Shown here one piece after another: positions 7,868-15,890 of a stretch of DNA of 33,955 bases. The position numbers and the translations under genes were made by a program. Numbering within the stretch: position 1 is the first letter of the stretch; each line of letters opens with the position of its first letter. This DNA comes from Lentisphaeria bacterium. GTDB taxonomy: Bacteria > Verrucomicrobiota > Lentisphaeria > Victivallales > Victivallaceae. The DNA lies in NCBI GenBank assembly GCA_018265615.1, contig JABLYX010000053.1, positions 1 to 33,955 on the forward strand. The letters are read 5' to 3'. The notes under the pieces were generated by a model. The model did no database searches. It saw only the letters and a list, made by a program, of their open reading frames with translations, and had not been told where the DNA came from.

Positions 7868-8931
7868 TGAAATTTCCGGATTTTTCTCACGGAGTTCCGG
7901 TCGAAGATACGGGGCGTCAGTTCGATCACGGCGGGGGCGCACCTGCCGTGGATGCGGTCGAGCAGATGGAGCGCCGCGCGTTCGGCGAGTTCGGCGAAAT
8001 CGACGCCGACCGCCGTCAGCGGCGGATCGCTGCGTTCGAGCTGCGCCAGGTTGTCGGTGACGATGCAGCCGAGGTCGCCGGGTACATGCAGGTTGTGGGC
8101 GCGCAGCACCTTGAGGACCCGCGGCGCGGCTTCCGCGCTGTCGATCAGGAAGCCGGTGAAATTGCGCGGGGCGCGGTTCAGCCGGGCGTCAAGGAGCTCC
8201 GCCGCGCATTCGGGGGAGTATTCGCCGTTTTCGGCGTGGCAGTCCAGCACCTCTACCGTCGCCCCGCCGAAGACGGCCTCCTGCTGAAAGCTGTCGAACC
8301 GGACGCGCGAGCACTGGCGGGGCGGCATGCTGCGGATCATCGCGAGGCGTCGGTGGCCGCGCCCGAGGAAGTGGCGTGCGGCGAGAATGCCGTTCATATA
8401 TTCGTGCTGGGTCAGGTAGCTGATGCGGTCGTTCTCAAAGCCGTCGCCGCAGAGCAGGACCGGCGGGCGCAGCGTCAGGAGCCACCGGTATTCCCGTTCG
8501 CTCCAGTTGCGGGTGAGGGCGTTGAGGATCACCGCGTCGGCCGCTTCAAGGGGACCGCCGGCGAAATCGTTGCGCTGGTAGTCGTAGGGGTGCGGCATGA
8601 GCCGGAAGGCGTCGGTGTGCTCCTCGAGCTTCCGGAACGCACGAAGCCAATCCGCATGGAAGGCGCTCGGGTAGTCGGGCCGGAAAAACAGGATGACCGG
8701 TTTGCGCTCTCCGGGGGAAAGGCGGCTGAAGGAGCCGACCCGTTCGCGCAGTTCAAGCGCGCCTTCCGCGCGCAGGATTTCCAGCGCGGCCATGATCACG
8801 CGCAAATTGACGCCGAAGCGCCTCCTGATTTCGCCGTGGCTCAGAAAGCGCCGCCCGGCGGGATAGAGCTCCAGCTCTTCGCGCAGCTGTTTTGCCAGCG
8901 CCCGCGCCTGTTCCGCGACCGGTTTCCCCAT
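7864..8931 (-). CDS. GntR/LacI-hybrid transcriptional regulator
   Basis: A 355-residue regulator. The N-terminal 70 residues form a GntR-like winged helix (HGEIRRRFGVNLRVIMAALEILRAEGALELRERVGSF). From about residue 75 it has a LacI/periplasmic-binding-protein-type effector domain: KPVILFFRPDYPSAF, ADAVILNAL, ARHFLGRGHRRLAMI, a late LGCIVTDNL and SDPPLTAVGVDFAELAERA. This is the architecture of AraR-like sugar-responsive regulators. It is the first gene of the minus-strand cassette with a pseudopilin and a GH-A enzyme, which it probably controls. The ribosome-binding site is weak. A TTGAAA-17-TATTTT promoter lies about 100 bases upstream, back to back with the divergent LacI gene. Confidence 0.85.
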   Translation of the reverse strand: MGKPVAEQARALAKQLREELELYPAGRRFLSHGEIRRRFGVNLRVIMAALEILRAEGALELRERVGSFSRLSPGERKPVILFFRPDYPSAFHADWLRAFRKLEEHTDAFRLMPHPYDYQRNDFAGGPLEAADAVILNALTRNWSEREYRWLLTLRPPVLLCGDGFENDRISYLTQHEYMNGILAARHFLGRGHRRLAMIRSMPPRQCSRVRFDSFQQEAVFGGATVEVLDCHAENGEYSPECAAELLDARLNRAPRNFTGFLIDSAEAAPRVLKVLRAHNLHVPGDLGCIVTDNLAQLERSDPPLTAVGVDFAELAERAALHLLDRIHGRCAPAVIELTPRIFDRNSVRKIRKFQ

Positions 8932-9029
8932 GCTACCGGCCCCGCGTGCGGCCGGGCGCTTCCTGCGGCGTGCCGTTGAAACAGATTTCCATCCCGTCCC
9001 TTTTCAGATTCAATTCAAGGCTTCCCGCT

Positions 9030-9058
9030 AAAATAGCATGCTTTCTCTGCACTTTCAA
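9030..9058 (-). promoter_or_regulatory. Promoter for the minus-strand regulator-pilin-glycosidase cassette
   Basis: On the minus strand TTGAAA (9058-9053) and TATTTT (9035-9030) have 17-base spacing. The remaining region up to the start at 8931 is an untranslated leader of roughly 90 bases. Confidence 0.5.
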
Positions 9059-9114
9059 CAGAAAGAAGGCCGGGCGGCCGCCGGATCCCGTCCGCTTTGA
9101 GTTGCCCGCTTTCT

Positions 9115-9176
9115 GAAAAAAAATTCAATTTTTTCCGGGAAAGGGTATTGACAACGTCTGCTGAATCGTGTATACT
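9115..9176 (+). promoter_or_regulatory. Strong promoter with A/T-tract upstream element for the LacI-GH5 cassette
   Basis: TTGACA (9148-9153), a 17-base spacer and TATACT (9171-9176) make a near-consensus promoter. An A-tract/T-tract run (9115-9136) lies just upstream of the -35 box and could act as an UP element; it can also fold as a weak A/T hairpin. Confidence 0.72.
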
Positions 9177-9189
9177 TAAACGTGTTAAG
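9175..9189. promoter_or_regulatory. LacI-type operator candidate
   Basis: CTTAAACGTGTTAAG has matching 5-bp arms (CTTAA/TTAAG) around ACGTG and overlaps the -10 box and expected start site. The first downstream gene encodes a LacI-family protein, so autorepression is likely by position. Confidence 0.5.
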
Positions 9190-9219
9190 CAATGGTTTTC
9201 AACTTCAGAGAGGCATGGC

Positions 9220-10248
9220 ATGGCCGGTATATCCCTGGGCGATATTGCAAAGAGCCTGAGCTTGAGCCGCGTGACCGTTTCGATGGTCATGAACGACAAG
9301 GCGGAGAAGTGGCGGATCAGCGACGCGACCCGGCGGCGGGTCCTTGCGGAGGCCGCCCGCCTCGGCTACCGGCGCAACGCCCATGCGCACGCGATGATTA
9401 CGGGCAAGACGCGGGTGATCGGTTTTCTGGAGCGGGAGCTTGCTACGGGGCCGTCCGCCTGCACCCTGCAGGGTGTGGCCGAGGCGGCCATCGGCGCGGG
9501 CTACTCCGTCAAGCCGTTCGTCTACTCCGGCGAGGAGGAGTTCGGCAAAGTGCTCGCGAGCTGCATGGAACACCGCCCGGCTGCGCTGATGTACCGCATG
9601 GTTTCGCACCGCGAGCTCGGGCTGCTGAAGCAGGAGGCGCACAATTTCGGCATCCCCTTCCTGGTTCACGGCAGCGCCTGGCCCATGGAGAGCGGGCTGC
9701 GGGTCAATACCGATGACGTCCGGGGCGGGCGGATCGCGGTCGAGCACCTGATCGGCCTCGGGCACCGCAGGATCGCCTTTGTCGGCACGCCCGGCCGGGG
9801 CATGGAGTTCGCAGACAGCCGTTGCCGGGGCTTCCGCGAAGCCATGAAAGCCGCCGGGCTCGAGGGAACGGCGCAGCTGATCGAGGCGGGGGTGGCCGAT
9901 ATCGAAACGCTCCTGACGCCGCGCCTGAAAGCTGCCGGCCGGCCGACCGCGCTTTTCTGCATGTCCGACCAGCTGGCGATGAAAGCGCTGCATATCAGCC
10001 GCGAATGCGGTGTTTCCGTCCCGGAGGAGCTCTCCGTCGTCGGATACGCCGACCTTGAAATGGCGCGCTACGGGTGTCCGCCGCTCACGACTGTGGCGGA
10101 GCCTTTCCGGGAGGTCGGGCACGCGGCTTTCCGGCTGATGCGCGGCGAGATCGAGAGCGAAAGCCCGGTCTCCTTCGGGCGGGAGCTCTCCGCCCTCGTC
10201 GACGTCCGGCTGGCGGTGCGCGAGTCGACGGCGGCCGTCCCCTGCTGA
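9220..10248 (+). CDS. LacI-family transcriptional regulator
   Basis: A 342-residue regulator starting at ATG 9220, with AGAGAGG upstream; longer frames running back to 9097 would include the promoter. The N-terminal LacI HTH reads ISLGDIAKSLSLSRVTVSMVMND, followed by the hinge region LGYRRNAHAHAM. The effector domain has the usual marks: TRVIGFLE, NTDDVRGGRIAVEHLIGLGHRRIAFVG, ALFCMSDQLAMKAL, VPEELSVVGYADLEMARYGCPPLTTV. It heads a plus-strand cassette with GH5, a pseudopilin-like protein and GH28, and probably represses the set until its sugar appears. An inverted repeat sits over its promoter. The effector cannot be read from sequence. Confidence 0.9.
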   Translation: MAGISLGDIAKSLSLSRVTVSMVMNDKAEKWRISDATRRRVLAEAARLGYRRNAHAHAMITGKTRVIGFLERELATGPSACTLQGVAEAAIGAGYSVKPFVYSGEEEFGKVLASCMEHRPAALMYRMVSHRELGLLKQEAHNFGIPFLVHGSAWPMESGLRVNTDDVRGGRIAVEHLIGLGHRRIAFVGTPGRGMEFADSRCRGFREAMKAAGLEGTAQLIEAGVADIETLLTPRLKAAGRPTALFCMSDQLAMKALHISRECGVSVPEELSVVGYADLEMARYGCPPLTTVAEPFREVGHAAFRLMRGEIESESPVSFGRELSALVDVRLAVRESTAAVPC

Positions 10249-10253
10249 TCGGG

Positions 10254-10275
10254 GTCCCGGAGAAGCATCCGGGAC
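10254..10275 (+). other. Hairpin between the LacI and GH5 genes
   Basis: GTCCCGGA (10254-10261) and TCCGGGAC (10268-10275) form a perfect 8-bp stem with a 6-base loop just after the LacI stop. No T-run follows, so it is not a standard terminator; it may mark mRNA processing that separates regulator and enzyme expression. Confidence 0.4.
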
Positions 10276-10323
10276 GAAACGAATCGATATGTGCATCCGG
10301 GTCCGAACAGGAAAGGTATGGGA

Positions 10324-11859
10324 ATGCTGAAGGTCGCTTTCTGTCTCAGGTTTCTGCTTTTTTTCGCGGCGCTTCCGCTGAGCGCGGAGCTGCTGTACCG
10401 GCTCGATTTCAATGATCCCGAAGTGAAAAAGGCGATCGCCCGCTGCCCCTTTGCTGAGGTCAGTGCGGATTTCGAGAACACGCAGGTGCTGACGGTCCGG
10501 GTCCCCCCGGACAGAAAGGATGAACCGCCGGAGCGCACCGCCGTCTGGATCCCGCTCGACCCGAAGAGGATCGGCGCCGCCGGAAGCGTGATCGAGGTCG
10601 GCGGCGATGTGAAGTTCACCGGGGTTTCCAGACCGAAATTTTACTACAACGGCGTGAAGTTCATGATGGCTTACCGCCGCGACGGGCGCATGTACCATCC
10701 GGCGTTCCTGCCCGGAGACGTCAGCCGGTCCGTCACCTCCGGCACGCGCGACTGGTTCCATACGTCGCGGACCACGCCGCTGGCGGAGAATGCCGCCGGG
10801 GTCCGGCTGGTGCTCGGGCTGCAGGACTCCTCGGGTGAGGCGTCGTTCCGGAACATCGCCGTCTACAGGGCCGGCAAGGCGCCGGTTTCGACGCTGAAGC
10901 TGCCGGAGATCCCGAAAGCGCGCTACACCCGCGATATTCCCGTGCGGCGCGGCGTCATGTCGCCGAAGCCGTCACACGGCCCCCGCGAGGAGGATTTCGC
11001 CGAGCTGGCGAAGTGGAATGCGAACCTGATCCGCTGGCAGCTTTATCTCCCGAAGTCCGAAAGCCTCGCCGTGTACCGCGAGCGGGTCGCGGGCGCGCTC
11101 GATGATGTGCAGAAGGCGCTCGAGCTGTCGCAGAAATACGGGCTCAAGCTCGTGATCGACCTCCACCCGAGCCCGAACCTCGGCCTCGTCATGGGAACGC
11201 CGGAGGGACGCGAATTCCTGAAGGAGTTCTGGCGCGGCGCCGTGAAGCGTTACCGGAACCACCCCGCGCTCTGGGGATACGACATCCTCAATGAGCCGCA
11301 TGCGAGGGTGCTCGGCCCCGGCGACCCCTCCTGGCCGCGGATCGCGGAGGAGCTGATCCGCCTCATCCGCGAGCTCGACCCGGAGACGCCGATCATCGTC
11401 GAGGCGGAGAACATGGCCGCACCGCAGTCCCTGGAATATCTGCCGGTGTTCGACTACCCGAACATCTACTACAGCATCCACATGTACATCCCGGGCGAGC
11501 TGACCCACCAGCTCGACCGCAGGGCCGGTGTCTTCCACGGTTATCCGTCGCCGGCGTGGAACAAGGAGTACCTGCGCGGCTGGCTGGAGCGGACCCGGGA
11601 GTTTCAGAGAAAGAGCGGAGCGCGGATCTTCGTCGGGGAGTTCGGCTGCGTCCGCTGGGCGCCGGGCGCCGGCCGCTACCTCTCCGACCTGATCGAGCTG
11701 TTTGAGGAGTACGGCTGGGATTGGTGCTATCATGCGTTCCGCGAATGGGACGGCTGGAGCGCCGAGCACGGCGACGACCCCGCCTCCGCCGAACCCGTGC
11801 CGGTTTCCGCGCGCCGGGAGGTCCTCCTGAAAGCATTTTCAAAGAACGGAAAGGAATGA
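10324..11859 (+). CDS. Secreted GH5-type glycosidase
   Basis: A 511-residue protein. ATG 10324 is preferred because AGGAAAGG sits 7 bases upstream; ATG 10318 would touch that site. A signal peptide (MLKVAFCLRFLLFFAALPLSA) is followed by about 170 residues of beta-rich accessory domain. The TIM barrel then shows GH5 marks: LIRWQLYLP, YGLKLVIDLHPSP, acid/base Glu324 in YDILNEPH, SIHMYIPGELTHQ, nucleophile Glu439 in FVGEFGCVRW, and DWCYHAFREWDGW. GH5 enzymes cut beta-1,4-linked glucans, mannans and related glycans; the exact substrate is not readable. It is followed after three bases by the pseudopilin-like gene, implying tight co-expression. Confidence 0.88.
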   Translation: MLKVAFCLRFLLFFAALPLSAELLYRLDFNDPEVKKAIARCPFAEVSADFENTQVLTVRVPPDRKDEPPERTAVWIPLDPKRIGAAGSVIEVGGDVKFTGVSRPKFYYNGVKFMMAYRRDGRMYHPAFLPGDVSRSVTSGTRDWFHTSRTTPLAENAAGVRLVLGLQDSSGEASFRNIAVYRAGKAPVSTLKLPEIPKARYTRDIPVRRGVMSPKPSHGPREEDFAELAKWNANLIRWQLYLPKSESLAVYRERVAGALDDVQKALELSQKYGLKLVIDLHPSPNLGLVMGTPEGREFLKEFWRGAVKRYRNHPALWGYDILNEPHARVLGPGDPSWPRIAEELIRLIRELDPETPIIVEAENMAAPQSLEYLPVFDYPNIYYSIHMYIPGELTHQLDRRAGVFHGYPSPAWNKEYLRGWLERTREFQRKSGARIFVGEFGCVRWAPGAGRYLSDLIELFEEYGWDWCYHAFREWDGWSAEHGDDPASAEPVPVSARREVLLKAFSKNGKE

Positions 11860-11862
11860 ACC

Positions 11863-12633
11863 ATGCAGCATCGTCCCTTCTTTACGCTGATTGAGCTTCT
11901 GGTCGTAATTTCGATCATCACCATCCTCGCCGCGATGCTGCTGCCCGCGCTGAACGGCGCCCGCGAGCGCGCGAAAAGCACCTCGTGCCAGAGCAACGAG
12001 AAACAGATTTACACGGGGATCGTCATGTACACCGGGGATTACAGCGGCTGGCTCCCCCGGTGCGGGTTCAACGCCGAATACGCCTACTATACGGCGCACT
12101 ATCTCGGCGAACACAACGATTATCCGGACAACGCCAACGGGACGTGGGGGAAGAAAACGCCGCGCGGGGTCTTCTTCTGCCCCTCCGCACCCGTACCGGC
12201 GGCGGGGTCGCCCTCCTGGACCGCCGGAAAGGAGCCGGGGAACTACTACCACTCGAACTACATGCCGACCGCGCCGCAGTTCTACCATAACGCGACCGCG
12301 GCGGACCGCGGCGGCTGGCTCATCATGGAGCCGGGGACGAGCTCCGGTTCGAGCCATATGCTCTACCGGAAAATCGACTCCATCCGTTCCGGCTCGCTGC
12401 TTTTCGGGGAGAGCACCTATGTCACGACCACCGGCAGCGGGAGCGCCGTCTTCAACCAGGCGCGCAAGCTTTTCAGCGGCTTCGACAAGCTCTACTTCCC
12501 GAATGCCTACGCATGGGGATGGAACCACGGCGGCAATTCGAGCGGGAACTTCGCGTTCCTCTCCGGCGCGGTCAAAAGCTGCCGTTACTCGGCCGGCGGC
12601 CGCTTCGATACAGACAACTTCCTGCCGCTGTAG
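11863..12633 (+). CDS. Pseudopilin-like secreted protein
   Basis: A 256-residue protein with a six-residue leader and the helix FTLIELLVVISIITILAAM then LLPALNGARERA. The residue before the first Phe of the motif is another Phe, so there is no Gly for prepilin peptidase. The soluble part is rich in Tyr, Gly and Ser and includes a Cys pair region (CQSNEKQ, FFCPSAP). The tail reads WNHGGNSSGNFAFLSGAV, a degenerate H-X9-DG box. AAGGA lies 8 bases upstream of the ATG, within the end of the GH5 gene. It lies between GH5 and GH28, so it probably serves the same glycan cassette. Confidence 0.85.
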   Translation: MQHRPFFTLIELLVVISIITILAAMLLPALNGARERAKSTSCQSNEKQIYTGIVMYTGDYSGWLPRCGFNAEYAYYTAHYLGEHNDYPDNANGTWGKKTPRGVFFCPSAPVPAAGSPSWTAGKEPGNYYHSNYMPTAPQFYHNATAADRGGWLIMEPGTSSGSSHMLYRKIDSIRSGSLLFGESTYVTTTGSGSAVFNQARKLFSGFDKLYFPNAYAWGWNHGGNSSGNFAFLSGAVKSCRYSAGGRFDTDNFLPL

Positions 12634-12663
12634 CGGCAGCCATTCACATGAGGAGCCGATAGG

Positions 12664-13947
12664 ATGAATACGTTCCTGAAGGATTATCCCGCCCGCCGCG
12701 ACGGGGTGACGAAGGATACCGCCGCGATTCAGCGGGCGATCGACGACTGTTCCGGCTCCGGCGGCGGCACGGTCGTTTTTGAGAGCGGGACCTACGTGGC
12801 CGGGACCGTCTATCTGCGGGACAATGTGACGCTTGACCTGCCTCCGGGCTGTGTGCTGCTCGGCTCGCCGGACCTGGCGGACTACAACCGTTGCGACGCC
12901 TGGCCGCAGAATTCGGCGTTCCCCCGCGAGCATGTCGACGGGCGTCATCTCATCGCCGCGGTCGAGGTCGAGAACACCGGCATCCGCGGCGGCGGCCGCA
13001 TCGACGGCAACGGCCGCCATTTCGGGTACAGCAGCGACCCGGCGTTCATCCGCCCCGCGCAGATGGTCTGCTTCTGCGAGTGCACGCGCGTGACGCTGCG
13101 GGATATCGAACTGGTGAACTCCCCGTTCTGGAGCTGCTTCCTGCACGGCTGCGAGGAGGTCATGATCTCCGGGCTGCGGATCCGCAACAACAGGGATATC
13201 CCGAACGGGGACGGGATCGACATCGACAGCTCGCGCCGCGTCACCGTCACCGGGTGCATCATCGATGTGCAGGACGACTGCATCACGCTGCGCGGCAAAA
13301 ACGCCCGGCTCCGCAAGCCGGGGCGGAGCTGTGAGGAGGTCGTCATTTCGGAGTGTCTGCTTTCAACCCGCTGCAATGCGTTCCGGATCGGCGTGGGCGA
13401 CGGCGGCGCCATCCGCAACTGCATCATCAGCAACTGCATTGTGCGGGATTCGCACCGCGGGATCACGATCGAGGCGTACTTCTCCGAATCCTCGGACCGG
13501 GTCTCCATCGAGAACCTCGTCTTCAACGGAATTTCGCTGGAGTGTGCGGATTTCCCCATTTTCATCGCGACGGATGCGCGCGGGGTGAAGGATACCGTTT
13601 CCGGGCCGATCCGGAACCTCATGTTCTCCAACCTGCAATGCAGCTGCGTCTCCGGCTGCGTCATTCTCGCGAATCCCGGCAGGGAGGTCGGCGACATCGT
13701 GTTTCACAACGCGACCTTCCGCTTCTCCGGGACGCCGGAGACCGGAGAGGGGTTCCGTGCCTACAGCGAGTGGTGCCGCAAGTCCCCCGCCGCCGCGTTC
13801 TATCTGCAGAACGTCGACCGGGTGCGGTTCGAACACGTCCGCCTGAGCCACCCCGGCCCGGGCTGCGTGTTCCGGAGGGCGCTCGAGTGCGTCGACTGCA
13901 CGGAGATCACGGCCCACGAAGTCTCCGCGGATTTCCCCGGCTGCTGA
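12664..13947 (+). CDS. GH28-type polygalacturonase-like enzyme without signal peptide
   Basis: A 427-residue right-handed beta-helix protein, with AGGAG 8 bases before the ATG. The start (MNTFLKDYPARRDGVTKDTAAIQRAI) has the pectate-lyase-superfamily entry motif and no export signal. GH28 residues can be placed: Asn181 and Asp183 in NGDGIDID, and Asp204-Asp205 in VQDDCITLRG. The usual GHG segment reads RCNAFRIGVG and the usual RIK reads HRGI, so the family His and Lys are not conserved. It probably hydrolyses short galacturonide or rhamnogalacturonide chains inside the cell, but the altered subsites leave specificity open. It is the last gene of the LacI-GH5 cassette. Its final codons overlap a 44-bp hairpin repeat. 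Confidence 0.85.
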   Translation: MNTFLKDYPARRDGVTKDTAAIQRAIDDCSGSGGGTVVFESGTYVAGTVYLRDNVTLDLPPGCVLLGSPDLADYNRCDAWPQNSAFPREHVDGRHLIAAVEVENTGIRGGGRIDGNGRHFGYSSDPAFIRPAQMVCFCECTRVTLRDIELVNSPFWSCFLHGCEEVMISGLRIRNNRDIPNGDGIDIDSSRRVTVTGCIIDVQDDCITLRGKNARLRKPGRSCEEVVISECLLSTRCNAFRIGVGDGGAIRNCIISNCIVRDSHRGITIEAYFSESSDRVSIENLVFNGISLECADFPIFIATDARGVKDTVSGPIRNLMFSNLQCSCVSGCVILANPGREVGDIVFHNATFRFSGTPETGEGFRAYSEWCRKSPAAAFYLQNVDRVRFEHVRLSHPGPGCVFRRALECVDCTEITAHEVSADFPGC

Positions 13948-13966
13948 CAGAGCCGGGGAAACCCGG
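13923..13966. repeat. 44-bp hairpin repeat, copy 1
   Basis: This stretch matches 18035-18078 at 40 of 44 positions, with all differences in the loop. Arms 13932-13942 and 13951-13961 form an 11-bp perfect stem; it extends to 15 bp with one mismatch (13928-13965). It overlaps the GH28 stop codon (13945-13947). It may end transcription or stabilise the 3' end, though no T-run follows directly. Confidence 0.75.
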
Positions 13967-14008
13967 CCCTGCAGCGCGCGTTTTTCGGGATTATTTTAAG
14001 AACCCCCC

Positions 14009-14037
14009 TTGACATTCTGCTGATTCCGGACCATAAT
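14009..14037 (+). promoter_or_regulatory. Promoter for the second LacI gene
   Basis: TTGACA (14009-14014) and CATAAT (14032-14037) have 17-base spacing. The same TTGACA-17-CATAAT layout is found before the GntR-type regulator at 32421. The operator candidate GTAAAACGTTTTC lies 11 bases downstream. Confidence 0.7.
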
Positions 14038-14048
14038 ATTAATGCAAC

Positions 14049-14061
14049 GTAAAACGTTTTC
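14049..14061. promoter_or_regulatory. LacI-type operator GTAAAACGTTTTC, copy 1
   Basis: The core AAAACGTTTT is a perfect palindrome with the central CG typical of LacI-family sites. It lies just after the promoter of the LacI gene, and an identical 13-mer is present at 15167-15179. Confidence 0.75.
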
Positions 14062-14080
14062 CAGATGGAAGGAAAGTTCG

Positions 14081-15151
14081 ATGGCAAGAGTCGGAATCCG
14101 GCAGGTGGCGAAAGCGGCGGGGGTGTCGATCAGCACGGTGTCAAAGGCGTTCAACCCGAATTCCGGCGCCGGGATGTATGTGTCCGACTTGACGCTTGAG
14201 CGGGTTCGCAGGGTCGCACGCGAGCTGAACTATACGCCGAATTACGGCGCGACGCTGTTGCGCGGCCAGAGTCCGCGCACGATCGGCTTCTCGATTTCGC
14301 TGCCGGAGGAGGTTTCCGCGAGCTACCTCTCCGATTATCCGGTCCGGCTGCTGAACGGCCTCGGGCCGCGGGCCCGGGAGCAGGGGTATCAGCTGCTGCT
14401 CATCAACGGGCAGGAGTACAGCCGCTATCTCGACATCAGGCGCATCGACGCGCTTGTGATGGCGAGCTTTCAGTTCGTCGACAATCCGCGCGAGCAGGAG
14501 ATGCGCGAGCTCTTCCGGCGCTTCAATGAGAACGGCTACCCGTATGTCGTCATCAACAGCACGAGTGACGGGTTTGCACTGCCGAGCATCGGCTGCGACA
14601 ACCGTGCCGGGATGAAGCTTGTTGCGGAGCTGCTCCTGCGGCGCGGTTTCGGGAGCGTCGGATTTCTCGGCGAACTTACGCCGAATCCGCAGAAGCACCA
14701 TCTCGACCGGCAGCGGTATCTGGAGGAGTTTCTGCGCATCCGCCCCGGGCTGTTCCGGCCGGAGGCGGCTCTGAACGGCTCCGGGAACGGGATCCCCGAG
14801 GTCCCGCGCAGCGTGATGTACAACTGCGCCGACGGCCGCGCCGGAATTCGGTTCCTGCATGCGAATGGCCGGCTGCCGCGCTGCATCGTCTGCGGCAATG
14901 ACGATATTGCAATGGGGGCGCTCTCCGCCTGCTGTGAGCTGCGCATCCGGGTTCCCGGGGAGCTGGCGGTCATCGGGTTCGACGGCGATCCGCGCGGCGC
15001 TTTCAGCTGCCCGCCGCTGACCACGGTTGTACAGCCGCTTGAAGCTTTCGGCAGTATGGCGTTCGACTATCTGCAGCGGAAGATCGAAGAGCCCGCGTAT
15101 GCCGATGCGCTCCTCGTTCCTCCTGTGCTGGTCGAGCGCGGTTCGTGCTGA
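14081..15151 (+). CDS. LacI-family transcriptional regulator
   Basis: A 356-residue regulator starting at ATG 14081, after GGAAGGAAA. A longer frame from 14042 would translate the operator. The HTH reads VGIRQVAKAAGVSISTVSKAF, with hinge LNYTPNYGATLLRGQ. The effector domain includes PRTIGFSISL, IDALVMASFQF, GCDNRAGMKLVAELLLRRGFGSVGF, CIVCGNDDIAMGALSA and VIGFDGDPRGAFSCPPLTTVVQP. It stands before a pseudopilin-like gene and a large secreted glycosidase. The identical operators before this gene and before the next indicate that it represses both itself and those two genes. The inducer is unknown. Confidence 0.9.
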   Translation: MARVGIRQVAKAAGVSISTVSKAFNPNSGAGMYVSDLTLERVRRVARELNYTPNYGATLLRGQSPRTIGFSISLPEEVSASYLSDYPVRLLNGLGPRAREQGYQLLLINGQEYSRYLDIRRIDALVMASFQFVDNPREQEMRELFRRFNENGYPYVVINSTSDGFALPSIGCDNRAGMKLVAELLLRRGFGSVGFLGELTPNPQKHHLDRQRYLEEFLRIRPGLFRPEAALNGSGNGIPEVPRSVMYNCADGRAGIRFLHANGRLPRCIVCGNDDIAMGALSACCELRIRVPGELAVIGFDGDPRGAFSCPPLTTVVQPLEAFGSMAFDYLQRKIEEPAYADALLVPPVLVERGSC

Positions 15152-15166
15152 TTTTTTTTATCTTAT

Positions 15167-15179
15167 GTAAAACGTTTTC
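15167..15179. promoter_or_regulatory. LacI-type operator GTAAAACGTTTTC, copy 2
   Basis: The 13-mer is identical to that at 14049-14061. It lies in the 52-base gap between the LacI gene and the pseudopilin gene, after a T-rich stretch (15151-15166). A separate promoter for the downstream genes is expected here but its -35 is not clear. Confidence 0.75.
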
Positions 15180-15203
15180 TGAATCAAGGAAAGGAATGGT
15201 GGC

Positions 15204-15872
15204 ATGAAACGGAATTTCACATTGATCGAACTCCTGATTGTGATCGCGATCATCGCGATTCTCGCATCGATGCTGCTGCCGGCGCTTCAGCAGGCGCGGG
15301 AAAAGGCCAAATCGGCCAAATGCGCGGGCAACATGAAGCAGATCATGCAGTATGAGATGCTCTATGCCAACGATAATGCCGGGATGATGACGCCGATCCG
15401 CTCCCGGGGGCCGCAGGTCGGGAATCAGCGTGAACCGTTCTGGTTCTATCTGCTCTGGGCGTACGGCCGGGGGGATTCGACTGCGTTCACCGCTGCCGAC
15501 ATGGCCGTTCAATTGCGGAAGAGCGCTTTCAACTGTCCCGCGTTCTCCGTCCCGAATGACTGGAAGATCGGCATTTCCCAGAATCGCGCGCTGACCCAGT
15601 ATGTCTGCAATAAGAGCGAGAGCGACTGGGACGGAATGATCTATTCGAGCTACAGGCTGGAAAGGCTGAAGCGTCCGAGCCTGTACCGTTTCATCATGGA
15701 CAACGAGGGGAACTGGTTCGTTCACGACTCCTATTATCCCGGCAACGACGGCCCGGTGTTCCGTCACTCCGGGCGGTTGAACTCCGGGTTCTGCGACGGT
15801 CACGTCGACAGCAGCAAACTGGGCGAGTTCCAGCCGGTCTGGAAGATCTGGGATTGGAATCTGCGCGGCTGA
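15204..15872 (+). CDS. Pseudopilin-like secreted protein
   Basis: A 222-residue protein with a four-residue leader (MKRN), then FTLIELLIVIAIIAILASM and LLPALQQAREKA. Asn, not Gly, precedes Phe. The soluble part ends with HSGRLNSGFCDGH, a full H-X9-DG signature. AAGGA precedes the ATG by about 9 bases. It sits directly after a LacI gene and operator and 18 bases before a large secreted glycosidase, so it should be expressed when that LacI protein is released. It is probably a pseudopilus or surface protein; substrate capture is an inference. Confidence 0.87.
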   Translation: MKRNFTLIELLIVIAIIAILASMLLPALQQAREKAKSAKCAGNMKQIMQYEMLYANDNAGMMTPIRSRGPQVGNQREPFWFYLLWAYGRGDSTAFTAADMAVQLRKSAFNCPAFSVPNDWKIGISQNRALTQYVCNKSESDWDGMIYSSYRLERLKRPSLYRFIMDNEGNWFVHDSYYPGNDGPVFRHSGRLNSGFCDGHVDSSKLGEFQPVWKIWDWNLRG

Positions 15873-15890
15873 ACGGAAGGAAAACGGGAC

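Noticed and set aside
10254..10275. Hairpin after the LacI stop as a rho-independent terminator
   Set aside because: The stem is perfect but no T-run follows, and the GH5 gene downstream has no promoter of its own that I can see.
9205..10761. A 518-codon minus-strand frame antisense to the LacI and GH5 genes
   Set aside because: The plus strand has unmistakable LacI and GH5 motifs; the antisense product has none.
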